Assembly: GCA_947488605.1 (NCBI GenBank)
Contig: CANKZJ010000003.1
Span: forward strand, 310,001 to 374,000
Origin: an uncultured Paracoccaceae bacterium
GTDB taxonomy: Bacteria; Pseudomonadota; Alphaproteobacteria; Rhodobacterales; Rhodobacteraceae
Direction of reading: 5' to 3'
Length of the DNA: 64,000 nt
Of this stretch, positions 24,127 through 37,603 are shown piece by piece. The notes beneath the pieces were generated by a model. It was not told the origin of the DNA. It did not search any database and was given only the letters and a program-made list of their open reading frames with translations. Both the position numbers and the translations under genes were made by a program. Positions within the stretch are counted from its first letter, which is position 1; each line of letters opens with the position of its first letter.

Positions 24127-24770
24127 CCCACTTTATTGTCGGGTTGTTGCCTATCGGTATTCTGCTTGCAGCACTGATTTTTGGCCCGCTGCCCATATTG
24201 GTACGCGGGCTGATCCGAGGGGTCGCAGGGCGTCGCTACATCCGACGTTGGGCACCTTCCGTGGGCCTTGGTTTGGTAGCCGGAATGGTTGGTGCCACGG
24301 TAGCGACATCGGTGTTGGATCGCGATTTGACCCTCGGTGCGTCCTTGCTGTGCCTGCTATTGTTGCTTGCTGTCATCGATTGGCAATGGCGTTGGCTGCC
24401 CATTGAATGGACATTGTCCGTCATTGCATTGGGCGTCGTGTTTGCCTTGCAATCGGGTGATCCGCTCATCGTCTTTGTCCAAATGTGTGTGCCCGCAGGG
24501 GCATTGCTGATTGCGCGCCAAATCTTGCTTTGGACCATGAAAAAAGAGGCTTTGGGCCTGGGCGACATCTGGTTGATCGCGGGGCTGGGTGCTTTCCTCG
24601 CACCGTTCGAAAGCTTCTTACTCATTGGTTTCGCAGCAGTTTCTGGGCTATTGGAAGTTGCCCTTAGGAAGGTATTTTTCGGACAATCACGCCAAAGACA
24701 GGGCGTGGCATATGGAACACACCTGTGTATCATTTTCGTCGTTATTCGGAATTTGGGATCACTTGGCTGA
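24123..24770 (+). CDS. gspO: Prepilin peptidase (GspO-type, A24 family) lacking the N-terminal cysteine domain
   Basis: A polytopic aspartic protease (215 aa) that would cleave the GspG-K leaders. The two catalytic Asp are visible in AVIDWQWRWLP (Asp86) and GLGDIWLIAGLGAF (Asp148, the GxGD motif). Full-length prepilin peptidases have about 260-290 residues, with an N-terminal tetracysteine/methyltransferase region. This protein has no such cysteines, so it may cleave without N-methylating, as in shorter A24 relatives. It overlaps gspK by four bases; its place in the operon supports a dedicated role. Confidence 0.88.
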   Translation: MTHFIVGLLPIGILLAALIFGPLPILVRGLIRGVAGRRYIRRWAPSVGLGLVAGMVGATVATSVLDRDLTLGASLLCLLLLLAVIDWQWRWLPIEWTLSVIALGVVFALQSGDPLIVFVQMCVPAGALLIARQILLWTMKKEALGLGDIWLIAGLGAFLAPFESFLLIGFAAVSGLLEVALRKVFFGQSRQRQGVAYGTHLCIIFVVIRNLGSLG

Positions 24771-24847
24771 ATCCATGTTGTTAATGTCGCATCAATATAA
24801 ATGCGCACTTGGGCAGTAGATCTGAGGCGCGGCTGATGAGGCAGAGC

Positions 24848-27235
24848 ATGAAAAAATTTATGACAATCGCGGCAGTTGCCGCGTTACTGGCTGCGTGTGA
24901 AGAACTCCCACAAGCAGATAGGGCAGGGACCGATACAAACCTTCCTGGTTGGCAGCTTGCCAATATTTTTGGAACCAATTCCGACAGCGCGGCCCAAAAC
25001 CGCCAGCAGGGACGCGTGACCGGCGGTCAAAGCGTGAATGCAGGTCAGGGCACCATCTTCCCAGGACGTCAGCCGTTGTTGATTGACAGCGACTTCGTCA
25101 ATGAAAGTGGTGAGCGCACCGTTTCATTGAACCTTGTGAACGTTGATATTGAATCAGCCGCAGCCGCCATTCTTGGCGAGCTTCTGCAGGTCAACTACAT
25201 CATTGATCCCGGCGTACAGGGCACCGTGAATATCCGGTCGTCACAGCCGGTGACACGGACAACCGCCATCGAAGTGTTCGAGCTCGCACTTGAGCAAAAC
25301 AACGCTGTTCTGGTCCGCCGTGGCGATATCTTTGCGATTGCGCCGCTGTCCGCCGACCTTTCTATTGCACCATCGACATCACGTGATGTTTTGCCGGGGT
25401 ATACGCTCCGTGTTGTTCCACTGCGCAACATCGGTGCTCAGGAAATGGCTGCGATTCTTCAGCCATTCGCCGGATCCGGCATTGTGGGCATTGACGCACA
25501 GCGCAACATTCTGGTGCTGGCTGGTACATCAGTGGATCAGCAATCTTGGCAGGACACGATCCAAAGCTTTGACGTTGACTGGCTTGCAAACCGTTCGGTT
25601 GGCATCTTCCCGGTCAATGGCCGTTCCGCCCAATCCATCGTGAATGGTCTTGAGCGTGTTGTTGAAACAGACGAAGCATTCGAGCCACTTGTTGTGTTTG
25701 AAGTGATCCCGGAGAACAACTCGATCCTTGCGGTCGCCAAGACACCACGTGCTTTGGAGAATGTATCTGTCTGGATCAACCGTCTGACACGTGACGGCGC
25801 GAATGACGCCCAAGTATACTCCTATGACATGAAATACGCGCGTTCGACCGAGATTGCGCCGACATTGTCGCAGATTTTGGGCATCTCAGTTGAGACAACA
25901 AACCAAGACGTAGAAGTGATCCAAGCCAGCGCAGATTTCTTTGCACCGCAGGGCACTTTGAACGAAACGCGCGTTGTCGCAAGCGAAGCGACCAACACAT
26001 TGTTGGTGCATGCAACGCCTGACGAATATCAGCGTATCTTGGGCATTCTTCACCGCCTCGACGTCCCACAGCGCCAAGTTTTGGTCGAAGCGACAATTGT
26101 CGAAGTTTCTTTGAATGATGATCTGCGTTACGGTGTGCAGTACTTCCTTGAGGATGGTGGCGGTCGTGCGACCCTTTCTCAGGGCGAGACTTTCGGTATT
26201 GCGCCTGACTTGCCGGGCTTTGGCCTGACACTTGGTGGCACACCTGCAAACGCTGTTGTTGATGCGCTGGATACCCTGACATCAATCAACGTGATCTCTT
26301 CGCCTAACCTGATGATCCTGAACAACGAATCCGCAAGGCTGGTTGTTGGTGATCAGGTGCCGACCTCCGTTCGGACAGCACAGGACAGTGATAACGCGAC
26401 TGATGATGTGTTCATCTCAACTGTTGAATACCGCGATACTGGTGTGATCTTTGAAGTGACGCCTCGCATCAACTCGTCTGGTTCTGTCATCTTGAACATC
26501 CAACAAGAAGTCAGCCTTGTAGGTGAAACTGACCCTGCGACAGGCAACCCGATTATCTCGCAGCGTGTCATCGACAGCTCTGTATCTGTTGATAGCGGTG
26601 AGACGATTGTTCTGGGTGGTTTGTTCTCGGATCGTCAGACAAACAGCAATGGTGGCATTCCGTTCCTTAAGGATCTGCCGGTCGCTGGTAAGCTCTTTGG
26701 CAACACCGCCAATGGTCGTGCCCAGACCGAGCTTTTGGTTCTGATTACGCCACGCATCGTGAACAACCGTATGGACGCCCGTCGTGTGACACAGCAGCTG
26801 CGCTCTCGTGTAGACTCGCTGCGGATGAGCGGCCCATCACTAAGCACACAGGTTGAAATCCCAGCGATGCGGACGAACAACTCTGCGATTATCGAAAGTG
26901 GTGTGACTGCTTTGGACGCCTCACGTGCCGCAATGGTGACACCAGCGGTCGCGACACCTGCACCAGTCGCTGCCACCCCGGCGGTAGCTACTCCGGCAGT
27001 TGCCGCGGTTCCAGCAGGTCGCCACATCGCAGTACTTGGATCGTTCAGTTCAGCGGACAACGCTCAGCAACACTGGAGCAACCTCGCGTCTGAATACGGT
27101 GCCCTGGCGTCCTTCACGCCAAGCTTCCGCCAAGCGGGTGGTTTGACGATGGTGACAGTGGGTCCAATGTCCCGCGAGGCTGCGAGCAAAGTCTGTATCG
27201 ATGTGAAGACGGATTGCTTTACCGCGACGCAGTAA
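24848..27235 (+). CDS. gspD: GspD secretin with lipoprotein signal and C-terminal SPOR-like domain
   Basis: Outer-membrane channel of the system (795 aa). ATG 24848 has a ribosome site (GAGG) six bases before and gives a lipoprotein signal with lipobox LAAC (Cys17). N0-N3 domains follow (ISLNLVNVDIESAAAAILGELL is not exact but LNLVNVDIESAAAAI is seen; then YTLRVVPLRNIGAQEMAAIL). The secretin core has VEATIVEVSLNDDLRYGVQY, ISSPNLMILNNESARLVVGDQ and LVLITPRIV. An Ala/Thr/Pro repeat linker (ATPAVATPAVAAVP) then leads to about 70 residues, IAVLGSFSSADNAQQHWSNL and onwards, that look like a SPOR domain. The lipid anchor plus SPOR may replace a separate pilotin or fix the channel to the wall (inference). 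A terminator follows. Confidence 0.93.
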   Translation: MKKFMTIAAVAALLAACEELPQADRAGTDTNLPGWQLANIFGTNSDSAAQNRQQGRVTGGQSVNAGQGTIFPGRQPLLIDSDFVNESGERTVSLNLVNVDIESAAAAILGELLQVNYIIDPGVQGTVNIRSSQPVTRTTAIEVFELALEQNNAVLVRRGDIFAIAPLSADLSIAPSTSRDVLPGYTLRVVPLRNIGAQEMAAILQPFAGSGIVGIDAQRNILVLAGTSVDQQSWQDTIQSFDVDWLANRSVGIFPVNGRSAQSIVNGLERVVETDEAFEPLVVFEVIPENNSILAVAKTPRALENVSVWINRLTRDGANDAQVYSYDMKYARSTEIAPTLSQILGISVETTNQDVEVIQASADFFAPQGTLNETRVVASEATNTLLVHATPDEYQRILGILHRLDVPQRQVLVEATIVEVSLNDDLRYGVQYFLEDGGGRATLSQGETFGIAPDLPGFGLTLGGTPANAVVDALDTLTSINVISSPNLMILNNESARLVVGDQVPTSVRTAQDSDNATDDVFISTVEYRDTGVIFEVTPRINSSGSVILNIQQEVSLVGETDPATGNPIISQRVIDSSVSVDSGETIVLGGLFSDRQTNSNGGIPFLKDLPVAGKLFGNTANGRAQTELLVLITPRIVNNRMDARRVTQQLRSRVDSLRMSGPSLSTQVEIPAMRTNNSAIIESGVTALDASRAAMVTPAVATPAPVAATPAVATPAVAAVPAGRHIAVLGSFSSADNAQQHWSNLASEYGALASFTPSFRQAGGLTMVTVGPMSREAASKVCIDVKTDCFTATQ

Positions 27236-27251
27236 GGCGCAAACAATAGAA

Positions 27252-27287
27252 AAAAGGCCCGCACTGAGAAATCAGAGCGGGCCTTTT
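27252..27287. terminator. Bidirectional terminator between gspD and ppsR
   Basis: Arms AAAAGGCCCGC (27252-27262) and GCGGGCCTTTT (27277-27287) pair perfectly around a 14-base loop. The hairpin is flanked by A and T runs on both sides, so it can end the plus-strand gspE-D transcript and the minus-strand ppaA-ppsR transcript. Confidence 0.92.
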
Positions 27288-27310
27288 GCTATTCTAATTC
27301 TGGCGCGAGA

Positions 27311-28738
27311 CTAGTTTTTGTCTTCAGTATCGCGGCTTAGCAGATCGAACTTGCGCAGCTTCACATAAAGCGACTGGCGCGAAAGCCCCAACATTTCTGC
27401 CGCAGCAACCCGGTTGTTCATGGTCAATCCAACGGCTGTTTCAATGCACATTTTCTCAACGACATTGGTTGTTTCCGCGACGATGTCTTTTAAAGTTGCG
27501 CTACCGACCAATTCGACAACCGACCGCATACTTTCGTCGCTGGTAGGGTTCTGGTTTGGTTGCGTGGTTTCAGCACGGCTTGAATCGCGCAAGACGAAAG
27601 CGAACACAGTTTGTACACCAGCCGTTAACTTGGTGACAGAAATATCCACGGCGCGTGGACTGCCATATTCACCAGCAAGCTTTGTTGAGTATTTCCGCAT
27701 GCGGCCAGCGCGTGCAGCGTTTTCTACCATGACTTTGAAATCGACACTGCCACGCTGCAAGTAGTCAGATAGGCTTCTGCCGCGCACATTGATATCATGT
27801 GCAACATCGATCAGATCAAGGAACGCGTCGTTCGTTGACAGCACTTCGCCAGCTTCGGTGGTAAAAACAACGGCCTCTGGACCATAGTGATACAGACCCT
27901 CTAGATTTGCGCTTATGTCATCAGATCGGGTTTTTCTGTTGTCGTGAGGTACAAGGCGGCACAGCAAAATCCGTTCACCAGCGGCGCGATACAACGTCGG
28001 AAAAATATCAACAATTGGACCATTCCCGCGCAATTCAGCAGAGGTCTTTTTGTCCAGCTGCGAGATCGCCTGATTGGAAAGACTATCGACCATATCGCCG
28101 CGCTTACGACCCTCAAAGCAGCCAGATAGCTGGCTGCCAATCAAATTTTCGACCGGGCGATCCAAAAGTGAAACAGCCGCGCTGTTGGCTTCCATGATTT
28201 CACCGGATTGAACAGAAACGAAAAGAGTAGCCTCTGTCATATTGTCCATCAGAACGCGAAAGCGGGTGTCATACTCACGCTGCGTTTCGTAGTCACGCTC
28301 GAGCGAAAGTTGGGCCTCTACCAGCTGTTGCTGCATTTCGGCAATGGGGCGTAAGTCGCGCCCAAGCAACAAGACCGCGCCGCCAGCTCCGATCCTATGA
28401 AAGCTATAACGGACGGGGGATTCCCAATGTTTTTTGCTATCAGTGTGGTTCAGTTCGACTGGTCGAACGGCGGTGTCTCCCTGCAAGAACTCTGCGAGAC
28501 GACTTTCGAATTTGGAAACACTTTCGATCGTCAGAATGGACCGAATATCCTTGTTTTCCCAACGTTCCAGGGCGCTAAAAGCTTTGTTTGACGGGTTGAC
28601 CAGAACAGATAAAATCGTCCCGTTTTCAGAAATCACAACACCAACATCAGCCACCTGCGCGATAATATCGCCAAGGATGTCGGGTGCGATAAGCGGTATT
28701 GCACCACTGTCCCAATATTTTGTGCCACGAGACGTCAT
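27311..28738 (-). CDS. ppsR: PpsR/CrtJ repressor of photosynthesis genes
   Basis: Aerobic repressor that binds TGT-N12-ACA palindromes in front of bch and crt operons. From ATG 28738 it has 475 residues, near the family size. It has an N-terminal PAS-like domain, a Q-linker helix (IAEMQQQLVEAQLSLERDYE), two further PAS domains (FRVLMDNMTEATLFV; GLYHYGPEAVVFTTEAGEVL) and the C-terminal Fis-type HTH NRVAAAEMLGLSRQSLYVKL. Cysteines in SGCFEGRK (about 207) and in EKMCIETAV, just before the HTH, could be the redox-sensitive pair known from Rhodobacter. The longer frame to 28816 overlaps ppaA and lacks similarity. It is co-directional with ppaA, 35 bases downstream. Operators are visible in this window. 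Confidence 0.94.
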   Translation of the reverse strand: MTSRGTKYWDSGAIPLIAPDILGDIIAQVADVGVVISENGTILSVLVNPSNKAFSALERWENKDIRSILTIESVSKFESRLAEFLQGDTAVRPVELNHTDSKKHWESPVRYSFHRIGAGGAVLLLGRDLRPIAEMQQQLVEAQLSLERDYETQREYDTRFRVLMDNMTEATLFVSVQSGEIMEANSAAVSLLDRPVENLIGSQLSGCFEGRKRGDMVDSLSNQAISQLDKKTSAELRGNGPIVDIFPTLYRAAGERILLCRLVPHDNRKTRSDDISANLEGLYHYGPEAVVFTTEAGEVLSTNDAFLDLIDVAHDINVRGRSLSDYLQRGSVDFKVMVENAARAGRMRKYSTKLAGEYGSPRAVDISVTKLTAGVQTVFAFVLRDSSRAETTQPNQNPTSDESMRSVVELVGSATLKDIVAETTNVVEKMCIETAVGLTMNNRVAAAEMLGLSRQSLYVKLRKFDLLSRDTEDKN

Positions 28739-28773
28739 GCTAGAAGAACTCGTATGGGGGCGAACGTCATGCG

Positions 28774-29559
28774 TTATGCCCTGTGTTTTTCGTGTGTTTT
28801 CGTTGGGAGGCCGCAAAGTCTTAGCGCCTCGTCTGGATTCTGTGTGGCATGGTCAGCCCCTGTGAGCGCCGTTATATTTTCAACAGTCTCAACGTCCAGA
28901 ATGGTTCCACCGATCACAATTGGCGGTGGCGTATCCGTCGAGGTCTGCACGGCATCAACGATTTGGCGTAACGACTCAAGCGTTTCACCCATCGATGACG
29001 ATATGAAGACAGCCTCGTATTTAGTGCGACAAATGCGCTCGGCAACTTCTTTTGGCTTACAACCCAAAACAAGCTTGACCGCCACGCCCTTGCGACGCAA
29101 TTGCCCGCTCAGCACGATAGCGCCAAGCGTATGATAAATCTCTTGAAGAACGACCAATAGAACTGCTGGCGCATCATGTTGTTCTTCGCTACGGCCAGTC
29201 CAGTTTGGCCCAAGCAGCCGTAACATCGCCTGCAATCGCGATGTTCCGATCGTCACAGTTGCAAAGCTCATCTGATCAACGCACCACTGCTCACCCATCT
29301 GGCGTGCAATTGTTGGAATATAACCATCGGCAAGATCTTCGGGTAGGATACCATCAGCAAGCGCATTTTCGACAGCAGCCCTACAAACAGCAGGATCAGA
29401 GTCTATTGCGGCCTCATATAGGTCGGCGAGGACGGTATCATCGAGTTCTTGTTCCGTATTCCGCACAACAGTAGGCGCAAAACGTTGTCTTGCAGCGCTG
29501 TGTCGCGGGCTATCGCCTGCAATCTGGGTCTTGGCATCGATATTCCGATGATCGGCCAT
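28774..29559 (-). CDS. ppaA: PpaA/AerR cobalamin-binding antirepressor
   Basis: A 261-residue B12-binding regulator. In Rhodobacter, PpaA/AerR binds light-sensitive cobalamin and modulates PpsR/CrtJ. The cobalamin site is in LQEIYHTLGAIVLSGQLRRKG, where His143 matches the B12-ligating His of AerR. The Rossmann segments KLVLGCKPKEVAERI and IVIGGTILD follow. The start ATG at 29559 has GGAGG eight bases before it; the longer frame to 29613 is not needed. The gene precedes ppsR in one transcript and is divergent from bchF across a region with PpsR operators, so its own expression is probably PpsR-controlled. Confidence 0.93.
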   Translation of the reverse strand: MADHRNIDAKTQIAGDSPRHSAARQRFAPTVVRNTEQELDDTVLADLYEAAIDSDPAVCRAAVENALADGILPEDLADGYIPTIARQMGEQWCVDQMSFATVTIGTSRLQAMLRLLGPNWTGRSEEQHDAPAVLLVVLQEIYHTLGAIVLSGQLRRKGVAVKLVLGCKPKEVAERICRTKYEAVFISSSMGETLESLRQIVDAVQTSTDTPPPIVIGGTILDVETVENITALTGADHATQNPDEALRLCGLPTKTHEKHRA

Positions 29560-29615
29560 CTGCCTGTCCTCCGGCTGACTCAATGCGTTTAGACGTGTAA
29601 TTCTTTGGTGCATGT

Positions 29616-29644
29616 ATTGTCATGCGTGGGGTGATGAATGTCAA
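29616..29644 (-). promoter_or_regulatory. Putative sigma-70-like promoter of ppaA-ppsR
   Basis: On the minus strand TTGACA (29644-29639) is followed after 17 bases by GACAAT (29621-29616), a 4/6 match to the -10 box. The -35 box is one half of the PpsR palindrome at 29639-29656, so PpsR binding would block it. The start of transcription would lie about 50 bases before the ppaA ATG. Confidence 0.55.
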
Positions 29645-29656
29645 AGTAAATTGACA
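29639..29656. promoter_or_regulatory. PpsR operator 1 (ppaA-bchF region)
   Basis: TGTCAAAGTAAATTGACA is an exact TGT-N12-ACA palindrome with the extended TGTCAA/TTGACA halves. PpsR binding to this consensus is established in Rhodobacter; the ppsR gene lies next door. It overlaps the putative ppaA -35 box. Confidence 0.88.
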
Positions 29657-29761
29657 TATACTAATTCTCAACTGTCCATCTATACGCCAAAAGCCTTGAA
29701 AACAAGATGTTTTTATCACATTTTGGTGTATACGGGACCGTAAATTAGTTGAATCAAATAG

Positions 29762-29779
29762 TGTAACTTAAAGTTGACA
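29762..29779. promoter_or_regulatory. PpsR operator 2 (bchF promoter)
   Basis: TGTAACTTAAAGTTGACA fits TGT-N12-ACA exactly. It covers the putative -35 box TTGACA of bchF (29774-29779). It lies 123 bases from operator 1 (start to start), so binding of two PpsR tetramers with looping is possible. Confidence 0.87.
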
Positions 29780-29803
29780 CTCGCCCTAATTGGAACCTAT
29801 TCT
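29774..29803 (+). promoter_or_regulatory. Putative sigma-70-like promoter of the bchF operon
   Basis: TTGACA at 29774-29779 and TATTCT at 29798-29803 are separated by 18 bases; the bchF ATG is 31 bases downstream. The -35 box is entirely inside PpsR operator 2, the usual repression geometry. Confidence 0.6.
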
Positions 29804-29816
29804 TGACACAAGACGC

Positions 29817-29833
29817 TGTCAGGGAATCTTTAC

Positions 29834-29834
<1 letters not shown>
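29817..29834. promoter_or_regulatory. Possible third PpsR half-conserved operator at the bchF start
   Basis: TGTCAGGGAATCTTTACA fits TGT-N12-ACA but with less symmetric halves. It ends on the first base of the bchF start codon and includes its ribosome-site region, so it may be accidental or a weak downstream site. Confidence 0.45.
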
Positions 29835-33123
<3,289 letters not shown>

Positions 33124-33134
<11 letters not shown>

Positions 33135-36100
33135 GGTGATCCATAAACCCTACCGCGTGGTGATTGTCACGCTGGACCAGCATGCCGCTGGCCCTGCGTT
33201 GCGTGTATCGTCTCGTTTGGCACCTGATTTTCCCGGCTTGGAAGTACAAGTTCTGGCAGCGGCGGAATGGGCGGAATGCCCCGATGCTTTGGCCCATGCG
33301 AAAGAGGCTGTCGCGCAGGGCGATATTATTATCGCTAATATCCTGTTCCTCGAAGAGCATGTGAAAGCGATCTTGCCGGCGCTGAAGGCCCGTCGTGATC
33401 ACTGTGATGCGATGGTCGGGGTTATTGCCGACGCTGAAATCGTAAAGATGACGCGCATGGGTGACTTGGACATGTCCAAGCCCGCCAGCGGCGCGATGGC
33501 ATTCATGAAAAAGCTGCGTGGATCGTCCAAGGCATCTGCCAATAGCGGTGCCAAGCAGATGAAGACGCTGCGCCGCTTGCCAAAGATCCTGAAATTGATC
33601 CCCGGCAAGGCGCAGGATTTGCGCGCTTGGTTCTTATGCATGCAGTACTGGCTGGGTGGCTCTGACGACAATGTCGAACAGATGATCCGGTTCATGATTG
33701 GCCGCTATGCAACCCGTGCCGATTGGCATGGCGTTACTGCTGATCTGCCAATCGAATACCCAGATGTTGGTCTGTACCACCCCGATCTGCCAGACCACCA
33801 TATCGTCACTGACTTGGCTGATCTGCCGAAACCAGCCGTTCCGGTTGCTACCGTCGGTTTGTTGATGTTGCGGTCCTACATTCTTGCCTCAGATTGCGCG
33901 CACTACGACGCAGTGATCCGCGCGTTTGAGGAAAAAGGGGTGGCAGTCATCCCCGCTTTTGCTGGCGGTCTTGATGGGCGTCCGGCGATTGAGAACTACT
34001 TCCAAGGTCGCGTCGATGCGATGGTGTCGCTGACTGGCTTCTCGCTTATCGGTGGTCCCGCCTATAACGACAGCGATGCCGCGGTTGAGTTGCTTGAAAA
34101 GCTGGATGTGCCTTACATCGCGGCCCAACCGCTAGAGTTTCAGACGCTGCGCCAATGGGCCAATAGCGGTCAGGGCCTTGGCCCGATTGAGACAACGATG
34201 CTTGTCGCCCTGCCAGAAATCGACGGTGCGACGAACCCAACAGTCTTTGCCGGTCGCCATAGCGCGGATGGATGTAACGGCTGTGCCAAGTCATGCAATG
34301 CCCAATCTGAATGCAAGGCAATGGCACCATGTCATGAGCGCATCACCAGCCTGACAGAGAAAACACTGCGTTTGGCAAAACTGCGCCGCAAGCAGAATTC
34401 CGAGAAGAAAGTCGGCGTTGTGCTCTTTGGGTTCCCGCCGAATGCAGGCGCGGTTGGAACGGCCGCCTATCTGAGCGTTTTTGAAAGTCTGTTCAATACG
34501 CTGACGCGGATGAAAGCGGACGGGTACACCCTTGAGGTTCCCGAAACGGTTGATGATCTGCGCGCGATGATCTTGCAAGGCAATGCCGCGCAATATGGCC
34601 AGCAGGCAAATGTGGCCGCCCATGTGGATGCGGACACGATCGTGCGCACCTCACCGCACTTGGCCGAGATTGAATCGGTTTGGGGCCCTGCGCCAGGCAA
34701 GATCCAATCTGACGGGCGCGGCGTCTACATTTTGGGTCATCATTTCGGCAATGTCTTTGTCGGCGTCCAGCCTGCATTTGGGTACGAGGGCGACCCGATG
34801 CGCCTGTTGTTCGAAAAGGGCTTTGCCCCGACACATGCTTTTGCGGCGTTCTATCTTTGGATGCGCAATACATTCTCTGCCGATGTGATCTTGCATTTCG
34901 GTATGCATGGCGCTCTGGAATTCATGCCGGGCAAACAGGCCGGTCTTGGATCGCGTGACTGGCCGGATCGCTTGATCGGCGAGATGCCGAATGTCTATCT
35001 TTACGCAGCCAACAACCCGTCCGAAGCGACGCTTGCCAAGCGTCGTTCAAATGCAATCACGATCACGCATTTGACGCCGCCACTGACAACGGCGGGCCTT
35101 TATAAGGGCTTGGCAGATCTGAAAGACAGCCTGACACGCTGGCGCGAGATGCCCGAACATGACGATCAGCGTGCCGATCTGGAACAGTTGATCCGTGATC
35201 AGGCGAACGCAGTCGATATGAATGCGCGTGACATTGATAAGCTTTGGCTCAAGTTGCTGGAGACCGAAGGGTCATTGATCACCGAAGGTCTGCACATTGT
35301 TGGCAAGCCTTTGTCGGCTGCGGCCCGTGCTGACATGATCCGTTTGATGCCAAAGGGTGAGGCTGCCGACCGTGCTGCCGAACTACTCAAGGAAGATCAC
35401 GAATTGCCTGCGCTGATGCGCGCCTTGTCGGGGCATTTCATCGCGCCTGTACCGGGCGGCGATTTGATCCGCTCACCTGAAATTGTGCCAACCGGTCGCA
35501 ATATCCATGCATTTGATCCGTTCCGGATGCCTACTGCGTTTGCAATGTCTGAGGGCGGCAAGCAGGCTGACCTACTTCTCGAAACACATGACAGCATTCC
35601 GCGTACTGTCGCATTGGTGCTTTGGGGATCTGACAACATCAAGTCTGATGGTGGTCCGATTGGTCAGGCATTGTCATTGCTGGGTGCAAAGCCGCGCTTT
35701 GATAACTTTGGTCGCCTTGCCGGTGCTGATCTGATCCCGCTGGAAAAACTGGGCCGTCCACGCATTGATGTAGTGATGACGCTGTCAGGTATTTTCCGTG
35801 ATCTTCTCCCGTTGCAGACACGTATGCTGGCCGAGGCTGCATTGAAATGTGCGCTGGCGGATGAACCGCTTGAACAGAATTTTGTGCGCGCTCATGCCTT
35901 GGCTTACGCCGAAGAGATGGATTGCGACCTAGAGACTGCAGCGTTGCGCGTGTTTAGCAATGCTGAAGGCGCCTATGGTTCTAATGTGAACCAGCTTGTC
36001 GATAGCTCTGCCTTTGGAGAAGAAGACGAACTGGCCGACGCCTATGAAGCCCGCAAGAGTTTCGCTTATGGTGTCGATGGTAAGGCCGCCCAGAACGCTG

Positions 36101-36669
36101 GCCTTCTGCAAAAGGTCCTTAAGGACGTTGACCTTGCCTATCAAAACCTTGAATCGGTTGAGCTCGGCGTCACAACTGTTGACCATTATTTCGATACGCT
36201 TGGCGGTATTTCCCGCGCTGTGAAACGTGCCAAAGGCGGCGTGAGCGCCCCGGTCTATATCGGTGACCAAACGCGTGGTGCCGCCAAAGTGCGGACGCTG
36301 CAAGATCAGGTCGCGTTAGAGACCCGCAGCCGCAGCCTGAACCCGAAATTCTATGAAGCGCTCTTGAACCACGGCCACGAAGGTGTGCGTCAGATCGAAG
36401 CGCATGTCACCAACACAATGGGTTGGTCCGCGACAACGGGCGAAGTCGAACCTTGGGTTTACCAACGCCTGTCCGAGACATTCGTCTTGGACGAAGAAAT
36501 GCGCAACCGGTTGGCTGCGTTAAATCCACAAGCCTCAATGCGGATGGCGAACCGTCTGCTTGAAGCGTCCGATCGCGAGTATTGGGCACCAGACGAAGAA
36601 ACGCTCGCAGCGCTGCAAGATGCAGCGGATGCGCTTGAAGACAGAATGGAAGGGGTCGCAGCAGAATGA
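33124..36669 (+). CDS. bchH: BchH magnesium chelatase catalytic subunit
   Basis: Porphyrin-binding subunit that inserts Mg into protoporphyrin IX together with BchI and BchD (encoded 10 kb away here). The ATG at 33124 gives 1181 residues, close to the usual 1190; a longer frame to 33025 lies inside bchB. CobN-like features are [12 protein letters not shown], the cysteine cluster [16 protein letters not shown], and GVLGHHFGN-type segments (here [15 protein letters not shown]) followed by [16 protein letters not shown]. The Cys-rich segment may carry an Fe-S centre or redox switch. It follows bchB with overlap, and bchL is 37 bases on. Confidence 0.97.
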
Positions 36670-36688
36670 CCTTTTTCACAATGAATAA

Positions 36689-37602
<914 letters not shown>

Positions 37603-37603
<1 letters not shown>

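Noticed and set aside
24781..24847. Short ORF between gspO and gspD
   Set aside because: Only about 14 codons, no ribosome site; it looks like a gap between coupled genes.
29736..29758. FNR-type box (TTGAATCAA near 29749)
   Set aside because: The half sites lack the four-base spacer of TTGAT-N4-ATCAA; only PpsR sites are convincing here.
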